64,000 nt of DNA from Tritrichomonas foetus (Eukaryota; Parabasalia; Tritrichomonadida; Tritrichomonadidae), in assembly GCA_001839685.1 (NCBI GenBank), contig MLAK01000704.1, positions 237,897-301,896 of the forward strand. The letters are read 5' to 3'. A program made the translations under genes and the position numbers. Every line of letters starts with the position of its first letter. Position 1 is the first letter of the stretch. The notes beneath the pieces were generated by a model. That model did no database searches. It saw only the letters and a list, made by a program, of their open reading frames with translations, and was not told the origin of the DNA. Shown here piece after piece: positions 39,488 to 48,912 of this stretch.

Positions 39488-40393
39488 TAGTTATGTTTTA
39501 AGCTCAATAGGAATATATCATAACTTTTATCCAGCTATTCATATAGCCTTTTATGTGGCCAATTATGAAATTATTCCTCTTCTTATGAAATCGACAATTC
39601 ATGTGAATATGAAGGATGATATTACATATGAACATTCATTGTTTCCCCGACAATAAACATGGAATTTATTTGTTTCGCCTTTAATACTCCACTATTCCTA
39701 GCATGTAAAGCTAATTATATATCACTTGTTGAACAAATCCTTCATTTGCCTAAAATAAAAGTAAATAGTAAAAATAGGGTTATGATTTTTTCTCAGAATT
39801 ATGACAACATATTAATTGGGAATCCTTTTTCACAAATAATATATCTCCACTCTATGTAGCATGTGAAAATAATTACTGTGAGATTGTTAATTTGTTATTG
39901 AAACAACCAAATATTCAAATTAATATCACAACATCTCATTCACTTGATATATTTATTTGGAATTACAGTATATTTTAATATGACTCCATTACATATTGCA
40001 TGTAGATATGGATATTACAAAATTGTTTATATGCTCTGCCAAAAAATGAATACTGAATTAAATAAGAAAGACCTCTTAGTTTCTATTTGAAATCATTATT
40101 TTGACTCGAATATATTTGGAATTATGCTTAAATATTAAAAATACTCCACTTCATTATTCAAGTGAAAATGATCAGACAGAAACAGTCAATATATTATTGG
40201 AATTCCAAGATATTGATATTAATGCACAAAATAATGTTGCCCTTTGTAATTAATTGTTGATAATGGAATCTTCTTTGGACTTCATTTAGAAATTAATTTT
40301 ACTCCACTTCATCTTGCTTATAAAAATAATTGTTATGATGTGATCAATATTTTAATAAAACATATCAAAATTGATCTCCACGTGAAAGATAAG
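39467..40393 (+). pseudogene. Tandem ankyrin modules separated by 46-67-nt stop-containing spacers
   Basis: Six ankyrin modules follow the ORF: 39522-39620, 39683-39775, 39841-39933, 39980-40072, 40140-40235 and 40298-40393. Each is open and ankyrin-like (TPLFLACKANY, SPLYVACENNY, TPLHIACRYGY, TPLHYSSEND, TPLHLAYKNN). Before each lies an AT-rich spacer (55, 62, 65, 46, 67 and 62 nt). The spacers break the frame and four of the last five share a GGAAT core. Modules are read in all three frames. The array may be a decayed 3' part of the ankyrin gene or a gene with unusual excised segments; see findings. Spacers lack GTAYGT and ACTAAC-type intron motifs. Confidence 0.6.
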
Positions 40394-40687
40394 GTTCCCT
40401 GATGATTACAATGTTTTTATTATTTTTTAAATCGAATTTTATCATGAAATTCAAAAAGAGCCATTTGAATGGGAACATTCCTACACTACTGAAAAGTAAA
40501 ATGATTTAATGAATATTATTTTCTTTTTTAGTATACAATCCTTGAATAGCTTTTTAATTTTTTAATTAAAGATTTTCGTGATTATTTAAAAATATATTTT
40601 ATTTTTATTAACCAGTTACATCAAATAGTTTCTATTACAAATACACAGTTTATCATTTTACAAATAAATAAATGAAAACAATATCAT

Positions 40688-41449
40688 TTATTGAAGATGA
40701 ACTTTAATCTCTTTTGATGGATAAACTTTTGCAACTTTGTTTGCAAACTCACTAAATTTATCAACAGCCAGTTCTAATTTTGGTCCGAATGTTTCTGCAT
40801 TTTGTGCCGCAAATTCTCTAAGCCAAAGTGAAACAGATGTCCATGTACGTGAGTGCACTTCACTGGCAGCAAAATTAAATGCAATTATCCAGACCATATA
40901 TACAATTAAAACAATCCATGACATTAAAGTGAAGTTAACAAATGAATTATATAATAAATAAAAGCCTAAAGCAATTTCCAAATAAGATGGTAAACTTGAA
41001 ATGAAAGGATTGGCGATAAAGTCCATTACATTATCTATTAATGGGTTTCCATGTAGTGATGTGTTTGGAATAATCTTATTTTGAACAAAAATCAAACTTC
41101 GAACTCCAAATTCAATTACGTACATAAAAACATGAATAAATGAAGAAATACCAGCTATATAGAATAAGAGACACATTGTTAAGTGATGAAAATCTGGACA
41201 TAATATTAACTTTGGTAAAATGTTCGAACCGACTGTGAAATTGGGGAAAATATCTTTAATAACTGAAAATAAATGGAAAGATAAACATAATAAGTCGAAC
41301 AAAACGTGCAAACTATGACTTTCCCAATTAATCAATAATAAAACTGAGATAATTAATCCAACGACAGAAATTCCATCAGCTACAACGTTTATATTTTGAG
41401 TTATCTCTTTTGTTTCTCTCGGAGGTGCTGCGTCAAAGTAGTTTTCCAT
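40688..41449 (-). CDS. Multi-pass membrane protein of unknown function
   Basis: The 253-aa protein has about five hydrophobic segments: ISVVGLIISVLLLI (near 27-40), HVLFDLLCLSFHLF, MCLLFYIAGISSFIHVFMYV, IALGFYLLYNSFVNFTL and WIVLIVYMVWIIAFNFAA. The short N-terminus is polar and acidic/Pro-rich. The C-terminal tail (about 205-253) is amphipathic and cytosolic-looking. I do not recognise a transporter signature. It may be an ER or endosomal small membrane protein. Confidence 0.6.
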   Translation of the reverse strand: MENYFDAAPPRETKEITQNINVVADGISVVGLIISVLLLINWESHSLHVLFDLLCLSFHLFSVIKDIFPNFTVGSNILPKLILCPDFHHLTMCLLFYIAGISSFIHVFMYVIEFGVRSLIFVQNKIIPNTSLHGNPLIDNVMDFIANPFISSLPSYLEIALGFYLLYNSFVNFTLMSWIVLIVYMVWIIAFNFAASEVHSRTWTSVSLWLREFAAQNAETFGPKLELAVDKFSEFANKVAKVYPSKEIKVHLQ

Positions 41450-42080
41450 AAAAATAACTAAAATTTGGTCAAACGATCGTCAATATTGAAAATCGATAAT
41501 CATTGAATTTTTCTGTGCTATCGGTCATTCATTTTTTGAAAAAGTTCTATTGAAGATTTTATGAAAATTCAATCGTTATTGCATAAAGAAAAAATAAAAA
41601 CATACATATCTCACTCAAAATAGAATCTCTTTGAAATAAATAATCATAAAAATGAACCAATTACATGACTCTTTATTCCTTAGATATTATTCATTATTCA
41701 TCACGTGTTATTTTTCTTTAGATTCTTTTTTAAATTATTTCTAACTCAAACAAAATATACAAAACAAAAGACCGTGTGATAAAATCCATCAATTCATTGT
41801 TTTTTTTATGGATGGCCAGGAAATCAAGTTCATTCGACCAAAACAGTCATTTTTTCTGTTTATATAAAAAATTTAGAAGAAATAAGACAAAAGAGGAAGA
41901 ATTCAATTTAGATTTTTTTTAAAGAAATATAATTCGTCGTGAAAAAATCATTATAAATGTAATAAGACATCATAATAAATGCATTTATTCGTCAAGGTTC
42001 ATCAATCAATTAGTCGTCATATATATATATTTTTTCTGTTTTTCTTTTTTTTTAACTTTATTTCATTCATTTGTTTTATT
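41450..42080. other. Intergenic region, AT-rich
   Basis: GAAAAAGTT occurs at 41538-41546, 89 bp upstream of the membrane-protein ATG. The remainder holds T runs and short TA stretches (42018-42030) and no coding-like frame. Confidence 0.4.
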
Positions 42081-43274
42081 TTATTCTTCTTTTTTATCAC
42101 CTTTATTATCATAGTGTTTCATATTTTCTTGGAAGAGCTGTGCACATGGACCAAGGAGTCTGTGGAAAGATTTTCTATCTAATTTGATGAGTTTCACTTC
42201 ACCAACAGCTTGAATTGTTGCAGTTCTTGGAGTATTTCGAAGTAAAGCAACTTCACCGAAGTAACTTCCCTGTTTGAGTGTTCCAATTTCTTTATCTTCG
42301 CCTGTCTTTTCATCTTTCTTCAGAATTCTGCATTCGCCATTCATGATAATGAAAAACTCGTCTCCATTGTCTCCTTGACGCACTATCACTTCATCAGGCT
42401 TGGCTGTATATGATTGTAGTGCATCAGCGACTAATAAAATTTCGTATTCTTGTAAAACCTTCAAAAATGATACATTTTTGAGAAGTTGCTTATATCTCTG
42501 ACGTTTCAGGCCATGCTGCTCTTTGAGCAAGCCAAGATAGGTTGTCTGGTCGATTGCCCAGCAAACAACATCACCATCAGCAACAACAGTAGCTGCGCGA
42601 GTCGATCCGCTGATGAGGGCGAGTTCTCCGAAATACTGGCCAGCTGTTGAGGTAGCGACGAGGTTGTCAATGCCTTGTTCGTTCTTTTTGTAAATTTTGG
42701 TTTTACCTTTTTCGATAATATAGAAATTATCAGGGGCATCACCTTCACGAATAATTACTTCTTTATCGCTGAATTCCTTCTTGAACATGGCTGAAACTAA
42801 AGCGTGACGTTGTTCGTCTTGGAGGAAAGAAAATAAATCGACTTTTTTCGTTGTTGCGATTAATGCATTAAACGTTGTTTCATCTTTCGGCACTTTTTTG
42901 ATTTCGACAACTGTGGAGGAAGTCAATCGGCTGGATATACCACGACGTCGCATTCCACTACCAACATTACGAAGCACATCTGGTGAAATTGCAGATTGAC
43001 GACGGCCGGAGCTGACAGGGCCTCCGATGTTCGTTAAAATATTACCATGATGTGCCCCACCTGATGCTGGTGATGATCCGCCATAACTTGGGAAACTTTC
43101 TGTGGAGGCGGCTGTTCGTCCAACAGTAGATAATAAATTTACGATATGACGTTCGATGTTATCGGGTCGTGTCTCAAGTAAAGACATAACAATTCTGTTG
43201 AGTACGGCTTTGACATTTTTTTCGGCGAGATATTCTTCTGGTGAAAGGAGTTGATTTGGACGTCTTTGGTTCAT
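42081..43274 (-). CDS. cAMP-dependent protein kinase regulatory subunit
   Basis: The 397-aa protein has a short helical dimerisation/docking-like N-terminus (about 11-48, EEYLAEKNVKAVLNRI). A Ser/Gly-rich linker carries pseudosubstrate-like GRRQSAIS (90-97) and RRRGISS (109-115). Two cyclic-nucleotide-binding domains follow (about 150-265 and 268-385). Phosphate-binding cassettes GELALISGSTRAAT and GEVALLRNTPRTAT keep the conserved Glu and Arg. This is the layout of PKA-R, which inhibits the catalytic subunit until cAMP binds. Two putative adenylyl cyclases lie on the same contig. Stop lies in TAAA. Confidence 0.93.
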   Translation of the reverse strand: MNQRRPNQLLSPEEYLAEKNVKAVLNRIVMSLLETRPDNIERHIVNLLSTVGRTAASTESFPSYGGSSPASGGAHHGNILTNIGGPVSSGRRQSAISPDVLRNVGSGMRRRGISSRLTSSTVVEIKKVPKDETTFNALIATTKKVDLFSFLQDEQRHALVSAMFKKEFSDKEVIIREGDAPDNFYIIEKGKTKIYKKNEQGIDNLVATSTAGQYFGELALISGSTRAATVVADGDVVCWAIDQTTYLGLLKEQHGLKRQRYKQLLKNVSFLKVLQEYEILLVADALQSYTAKPDEVIVRQGDNGDEFFIIMNGECRILKKDEKTGEDKEIGTLKQGSYFGEVALLRNTPRTATIQAVGEVKLIKLDRKSFHRLLGPCAQLFQENMKHYDNKGDKKEE

Positions 43275-44110
43275 TTTGATTTTTTGAAGGTCGATTTTCT
43301 ATTCAAAGAACGGTTTTTCCACAAAATCTATTCATTCCTTTTTCACAGATTCAATATTTTTAATGAAGACTTACATAGTTTTGAATGGTTTTGTACATAT
43401 CTCCCACTTTTTCAATATTTATATTATATAAACAAACATATGTGAATTCATTTTTTTTTGTTCCTTTTTGAATTACATATAAATAATAATATTTTCTCAG
43501 AATAATTTCAATAATTTTTATTTTGTTTCCACCATGAGCTGTCCAATATCTCTAATTTTATTCTTCATTGCTCCTGTAAATTTTGAAATTTTGGTTTGAA
43601 AAATGCGTGACCAGAGAAATATTCGACAAATTTCCTTATCGTATCGCTTTTCTATGATTTACACCTATTGTCGTAAACTTTTGAAAATAAATAAAGAAAA
43701 AGTTTTCATTTGTTTATAGAATATCTCAAAATTGGATTATTTTTACTTCTCTCAAGTAATCCAAGCTTGATTTATAAAACACACCTGATCTTGTTTTCAT
43801 ATGATCAAAAAAATAAAAGTGAATCGAGTGAATGTCTTTTGAATGTATTCATCAAATAACAAATTGAGACACATTGAATGAGAGTATTATTTGGGTAAAT
43901 TATTAAATTATCAATAGATTTTATTTTCCTCACAAATACAAAATTTGTCATTCACATTTTTCGTTTCCTGAAACAAAAATTGTTCATTACATCTGTCCAA
44001 ATGAAGCAAAACTTTTTAAGAGACGATAAACCCGAAAAAACAAAAAAAAAAAAAGAGTATCAAAAAATGTGTCAATAATCATCAGAAATTTATTTTAATA
44101 AAATGGATAA
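43275..44110. other. Intergenic region of about 0.8 kb
   Basis: It contains the PKA-R promoter next to 43275 and the possible small relic at 43518-43709. An AT-rich 3' flank of the pseudokinase follows, with an A-rich run at about 44035-44055. Confidence 0.4.
43518..43709 (-). pseudogene. Small gene relic with two internal stops upstream of PKA-R
   Basis: On the minus strand an ATG at 43709 opens 14 codons, then TAG, one codon and TAA. The same frame then stays open for 46 codons to a TAA at 43518-43520. The open part reads as a well-formed basic helical tail (ISKFTGAMKNKIRDIGQLM), denser in coding character than the flanks. It may be a small gene broken by two stops or the C-terminal exon of one. 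No family is recognised. Confidence 0.35.
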
Positions 44111-45208
44111 TCATGATTCATAATAATTATCTATATCATAAAAAAGATTCTTACCGATTTCATTTTGAATATCAATGCATCTTTGGAATAATAGATTTGA
44201 CATGTTTGTGTTGTTCATAAACAAAGAAATTTTTGCTAGAAGATATGATGGTTCTATGAATCCAAGTAAACAGCATTCTTCTAAATCCCGTAATAAATCA
44301 AGATTTTCCTGATTCAATTTTGATCTTTCCCCATTTTCCTGCCATTCTTTAAAGTTTGCATCAATTTCCATAGAGTCAGCATATTTATCAATAAGTTTAA
44401 GGAAGTCACTCTTGAATTGGTGAATTGTACATCTTTCTTTTTTGACAGAATCCAAAAGTTTTCCAATGAGTGATTTCATTTCATGATAAAAAGGTTGATC
44501 AAGTTTCTTGTCAGAAGTGAAATTTGAAAACAATAAATTTTTCACACAATGATATTGTTTGCTGTTATTTTTCATGTGCTCAGCAACATCAATTTTATAA
44601 AATAATGAAAATAGAAGAACACCAAACCAATATGAATCAACACTTTCATCAAATGTATTACATGAATCGATATCTGGATCTTTAAAGATTTGATAATCTT
44701 TGGAACAATAACGTTGGTTTAGAACAGTACTTGAGTAGGTTATTTGACTATTTGATGTTCCGTTATCCAATGAATCAATATAAATGAAATAGTATTTGTC
44801 AATTTTTATACACTCTGGTGATAAAAGGGTAATTATGAAACCAATTTTATGACATTTTTGTATGACTGTCGTTAAAAACAGAGCGATGTAACATTTCATT
44901 TTCAAATCTATATCCATTAGTCCATACCTTTCTAGCATCATCATATTGGATAATGAATCACCTGGAATATATTGATATTTAGCTGTGAAACTTGAATTAT
45001 TTTCAGTGAAGCAAATAGGCCTTTTCACTTTGATTGAGTGATTATGCAAAAATGTAAGAATCGCGTATTCATTTTTCAAATCATCAATGATATGTGAAGA
45101 AGTTGAGTGTTTGAATTCAAAACACTGATTTTCTTGTTTGTTATATTTTAAATAATGTGCTTCCTCAGTGTTACACCGTAATGTAATATCAATAGTTTCA
45201 CTAAACAT
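44111..45208 (-). CDS. Kinase-like protein lacking catalytic residues (pseudokinase)
   Basis: The 365-aa protein aligns with a protein-kinase fold: the hinge and helix E region (IQKCHKIGFI, 116-125), the activation segment and the SYWFGVLLFSLF helix F. The catalytic loop, normally HRDLKPEN, reads ITLLSPECI (125-133), and the DFG place reads IDSLDNG (144-150). A Gly-rich loop is also not visible. It is therefore very likely catalytically dead. The C-terminal 60 residues resemble a Sel1/TPR-like helix pair. A larger trichomonad family couples kinase domains to Sel1 repeats, so this could be a degenerate short member. Confidence 0.6.
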   Translation of the reverse strand: MFSETIDITLRCNTEEAHYLKYNKQENQCFEFKHSTSSHIIDDLKNEYAILTFLHNHSIKVKRPICFTENNSSFTAKYQYIPGDSLSNMMMLERYGLMDIDLKMKCYIALFLTTVIQKCHKIGFIITLLSPECIKIDKYYFIYIDSLDNGTSNSQITYSSTVLNQRYCSKDYQIFKDPDIDSCNTFDESVDSYWFGVLLFSLFYKIDVAEHMKNNSKQYHCVKNLLFSNFTSDKKLDQPFYHEMKSLIGKLLDSVKKERCTIHQFKSDFLKLIDKYADSMEIDANFKEWQENGERSKLNQENLDLLRDLEECCLLGFIEPSYLLAKISLFMNNTNMSNLLFQRCIDIQNEIGKNLFYDIDNYYES

Positions 45209-45568
45209 AAAATTAAAAAATTGCCTGGATGGATCATTTTTGTGTTAAAAAAAGTATCAGGCACAAAAGTTCTCTTGATCAATTTCATAACTTTTTTCGT
45301 GACTAAGAAAACTACAATGAAACTGTGGCTCCATTTTTTAACTGTAGACCGAATTTTTTTTCTGCCTTGTTGGGAATCAATAGTTAGAAAAATAAATTTT
45401 CATGAAAATAGGCATGCACAAATATTAAATGAAAAACAGAATTATAATTTATTCATTTCACATTCAAGTGTAAACATCTTTTCATTGTCAATATTCCAAT
45501 ATTGTATACAATAAGAAAATTGATCAACAACGAAGAATATACTAAAAAGGGCATTGTACTCTTAAAGA

Positions 45569-46080
45569 TTACATAATAAGGTGAGGATGAAGGAGGAGGC
45601 TCCTATACTCATTTAAAAATCCTCGGCTATTTTCACATTGAAATAATCTGAACTTTTTGAGAATTTTTCTTTTTTTGAATGAAATCATTATTTTCGATTT
45701 CAACGCAATTCTTTCAAGTTGACAGTTTAGCAGAAGAAATAGAGTTCCATCTAATCTCATGATGTGATTTAAAATCATAGATTTGTCAAAAATTGGTCCT
45801 TATTCGATTTTCAATAAACACATAGAAAATATTTTATATCGGCTAATTTTTCAATGGAACGTCTTGCAAAAAAAATCAAAATATCGATTCTCTCAAATTC
45901 ATATATGAGAGAAATCTCTAAACCTGCTATTTCGACGTAGTGCAAATCATAGCTTATTAATTTGTCCTTTATATATTTTTTATAGGATTCATACAATATC
46001 GTATAAATTTTATGCGAATTTGATTCCAATTTCTTTGCTTCTCTCTTTGAAAATCGATTATTTATGAGTTTAACTGTTTA
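45569..46080 (-). pseudogene. Possible decayed gene between pseudokinase and kinase
   Basis: Two minus-strand segments look protein-like: 45811-46077 (open, no ATG, KLESNSHKIYTILYESYKKY, ending FARRSIEKLADIKYFLCVY) and 45569-45778 (69 codons from an ATG, SFKKRKILKKFRLFQCENS). They are in different frames and may be parts of one broken gene. No homology is recognised. Confidence 0.25.
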
Positions 46081-46250
46081 TTAGCTTTCCTAAAATTAAA
46101 CGCTAAACATGATATTTTCTATGAAATACTTATAGAATTTTGCAGCTTTGTAAAAGAAAATATTATGAAGAATTCAAAATATTGGAAGAGAGAACAAATT
46201 CACCTTAATTCACTTTTTTTTTCAGAAGGTGCATTGATATTAGAATATTG

Positions 46251-46519
46251 AAAAAGTACTATAACTTTTTGACTGATATAGAGTTGCGAACCACTTTTTC
46301 AAAGGTACTCCACAACTTTTTTACACTTTAGATACAATTTTAGTTGAATTTTGAATATTAAATATTTTCTGATGTTAATCAAAAAGTTCATTTGCCATAT
46401 CAAAAAGTTCCTTCATACGATTGAATAAATTAATTTTCAGAAAAGGTAATTTATTATAATTAAAAAGTTCATGAATTCATGAGTACATTTGAAAAGAATT
46501 ATAAAGTTAACAAAAAGTC
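46251..46519. promoter_or_regulatory. Cluster of AAAAAGT/ACTTTTT motifs upstream of kinase
   Basis: At least eight copies of AAAAAGT or its complement occur in about 270 bp ending 40 bp before the kinase ATG. Examples are three close copies of AAAAAGTTC (near 46384, 46404 and 46465) and ACTTTTT-type copies near 46268, 46303 and 46318. AT-rich DNA lowers the significance, but the density stands out. Confidence 0.3.
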
Positions 46520-46558
46520 AACATCGAAAACTGAATTAAAAAAAATCGAGAAAAAGAA

Positions 46559-47470
46559 ATGTCCCGTTCAATCGGAATTTACCAATTTACGAATTTCTTA
46601 GGCTCAGGTTCATTCGGTGGTGTATGGGAATGCAAACATATGACTACCGGCGAGACATTTGCTTGCAAAGTTATTGACCTAGATTTATGCCTCCAAGACG
46701 ACTTCTTGCCGCATTTCAAAAACGAATTGACTATCCATAGTCGAATTAGACATCCCTCGATTACCCAATTAAAAGACGTTTTACTCGACAAAGACAATGT
46801 TTATATTGTTCTCGAATTATGCGACGGAGGTGACCTCAATGAAATCGTTCAAGACGCAAATGGACTTGATGAACAAGATGCCAAACACTTCTTCTATGAG
46901 ATTATCAGTGCTTTGAGTTATATCCATAAGTTGGGAATTGCTCATCGCGACATCAAACTCGAAAATGTTTTAATCACTCAAGACGAGCACGCGAAATTAA
47001 CTGACTTCGGCCTGTGTAAACAAGCCAATGGGGATTCCCCGATGTTGACCACAAGCGGCACCCTCGTTTACGCGGCGCCAGAAATCATCGAGGAGAAGCC
47101 CTACAATGGAATGAAGGCAGATATTTGGTCGGCCGGCATTGTTTTATATGCAATGATAACATGCCACTTTCCATGGGCCACAGAGGAGAACCTCCCACCT
47201 GAACGTCTCATGGCCGAAACAGCAAGGCAAATTCAGGATGGTGAAATTGACATGCCCGAAGACATTTCATACGAGCTTCAAAATCTTCTCTCAAACATGC
47301 TCAATGTGGATGCGTCTCAGCGACCGACAGCAGAAAGCATCCTCCAGCACCCCTGGTTCGAAGGCGAGCAGATGGACCTTCCAGAAGAGAGTACCGAGCC
47401 CGACCAAAATATAGTCATGCTTGTGCAGTCTCTCATTGATGATCTCGAGAAGCGGAAGAGCGCCCAGTAA
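46559..47470 (+). CDS. CAMK-like serine/threonine protein kinase
   Basis: The 303-aa protein is essentially one kinase domain. All catalytic features are present: Gly loop GSGSFGGVWE (15-24), Lys37 in FACKV, Glu56, HRDIKLEN (129-136), DFG (149-151), and APE (173-175) with substrate-binding GTLVYAAPE. The activation loop has several Thr/Ser and no inserted regulatory site. The C-terminal extension is acidic and short, ending DDLEKRKSAQ. Sequence resembles CAMK/AMPK-type kinases, a very large group in trichomonads. The stop lies in TAAA. Upstream the region is rich in AAAAAGT elements. Confidence 0.92.
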   Translation: MSRSIGIYQFTNFLGSGSFGGVWECKHMTTGETFACKVIDLDLCLQDDFLPHFKNELTIHSRIRHPSITQLKDVLLDKDNVYIVLELCDGGDLNEIVQDANGLDEQDAKHFFYEIISALSYIHKLGIAHRDIKLENVLITQDEHAKLTDFGLCKQANGDSPMLTTSGTLVYAAPEIIEEKPYNGMKADIWSAGIVLYAMITCHFPWATEENLPPERLMAETARQIQDGEIDMPEDISYELQNLLSNMLNVDASQRPTAESILQHPWFEGEQMDLPEESTEPDQNIVMLVQSLIDDLEKRKSAQ

Positions 47471-48912
47471 AGGTCTATTGATATTAATGGCGCGCGTCTA
47501 AAAATAGTGCATGGAAAAATAAATTTCGAAAAAATATTGATTTAAAACGACAAAGTATCTATAAATAACTTCTTATGACTAACTATTTCCTGTTTGCTTA
47601 TGTGTTCTTTCATTTTCTTTTTTTTTTTTCAAATTTGAAATATTGTCATCTTTTCATTATTGATGTTTTTGTGATAAAATGAAACGTTTCTCGTATCATA
47701 AAATTAGCTTGTTTATAATACAAATAAAAAGTTATACGAATGAAATTTTTTTGATGTTTTTGGGAAAAACGAATCAGTCTCTCAGAATAGTTCCTTTTCA
47801 TAGATTTTAAGCACAAGAGGAGGATAGACAGCATCAAGTACATATTCATACAAATCCAATATGTGGAAATGATCAAATGATCTGATGAAGACCATCAAAT
47901 ATTCAAATATCATGCAGTGATTGGTGTAGAAAGAATGAATTCTTATTAGAATGAGAGCTTTCTCAATTCCAGCTATTTTCGAGAAATACAATAAAAAAAT
48001 GTGATTAGATATTCATTAAAGTTTCAAGATTTTCCATTTTATTATGAAGTATTGAGTTCATATTTCACAAAGACAGAATACAAGTGAAAAATAATCAGTT
48101 CATGTGGATTTGGTTGATTGGTGAAGTTACACCATTATCCGTTTCATATAAGCATAACACTACAAAAGTCGAATCGATTCAATGATGTACCACCCAAAAG
48201 CGATGAATCACATATTTCTGGATTTTGGTTTATAATTGTTGAAAAAGAGAACCAAGTCAAGGACAGTGAAATGAAAAAGGACCCAATTACTATTATATGT
48301 TCTGTTTACATTCAGATAAAATCACTTCGTGAATCCATTCTGAGAAAAAATTTTGTGCGAAATCTATATCTCCCCCTTCAAATTTTATTGTATTTTTGAA
48401 TGAATTTATTTGAGATGAATCTCTCAGAATTAATGCGAGAAATAAAATTCATACAAAATATTCAATATATTCAATTTTAATGCATTGAAATTGAACAGAT
48501 AGAAAATTATGAAAAATCACTTATCAAAAATTCTTAAAAAATCCGTTTGAAGTTTCTTACCAGTTTTTCATTTATGAATAAATAATATAAGCACAATCAT
48601 TATTCTTTCTCTCTCAACATGGAAAATATATAAGTTTTCAAAAAAATTCAGATATGTTAGATGAAATATTGAATGTATTGAATTATTATTTACTATATAT
48701 CTTTCCAATAATATATAAATTTCATTAATATTGTTGATACAAATAAACGTATCATTCTGAATATATGAAAAGAACTTTATATTGTTATGCTTCAGAGATA
48801 AACATGATAAAATTTACTTCTAAGTGTAGTTAGATTTTTCAAAGCTTTTCTTTCAATTATTTTGTGATCAATAATCATTTTAATTCAATTTTTTTTTCGA
48901 AATTCTTCATTC
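47471..48912. other. Intergenic region of 1.44 kb with a possible relic
   Basis: A plus-strand segment 48102-48399 looks partly protein-like: an ATG at 48102 (MWIWLIGEVTPL) opens 27 codons, and a second frame (about 48175-48395, VPPKSDESHISGFWFIIVE) continues it after a frame change. This may be a decayed gene. The rest shows short minus-strand frames that I judge to be chance. Confidence 0.35.

Larger units (their letters stand above)
45209..46558. other. Intergenic region of 1.35 kb with relics and a dense motif cluster
   Basis: Apart from the possible relics above, the last 300 bp before the kinase hold a cluster of AAAAAGT motifs in both orientations (listed separately). Confidence 0.4.

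Noticed and set aside
39467..40393. Ordinary spliceosomal introns between ankyrin modules
   Set aside because: None of the spacers begins with GTAYGT or ends with the usual ACTAACACACAG-like motif.
47646..47991. Overlapping minus-strand frames after the kinase
   Set aside because: They lack an ATG at a sensible place or any family feature and are Ile/Phe-rich.
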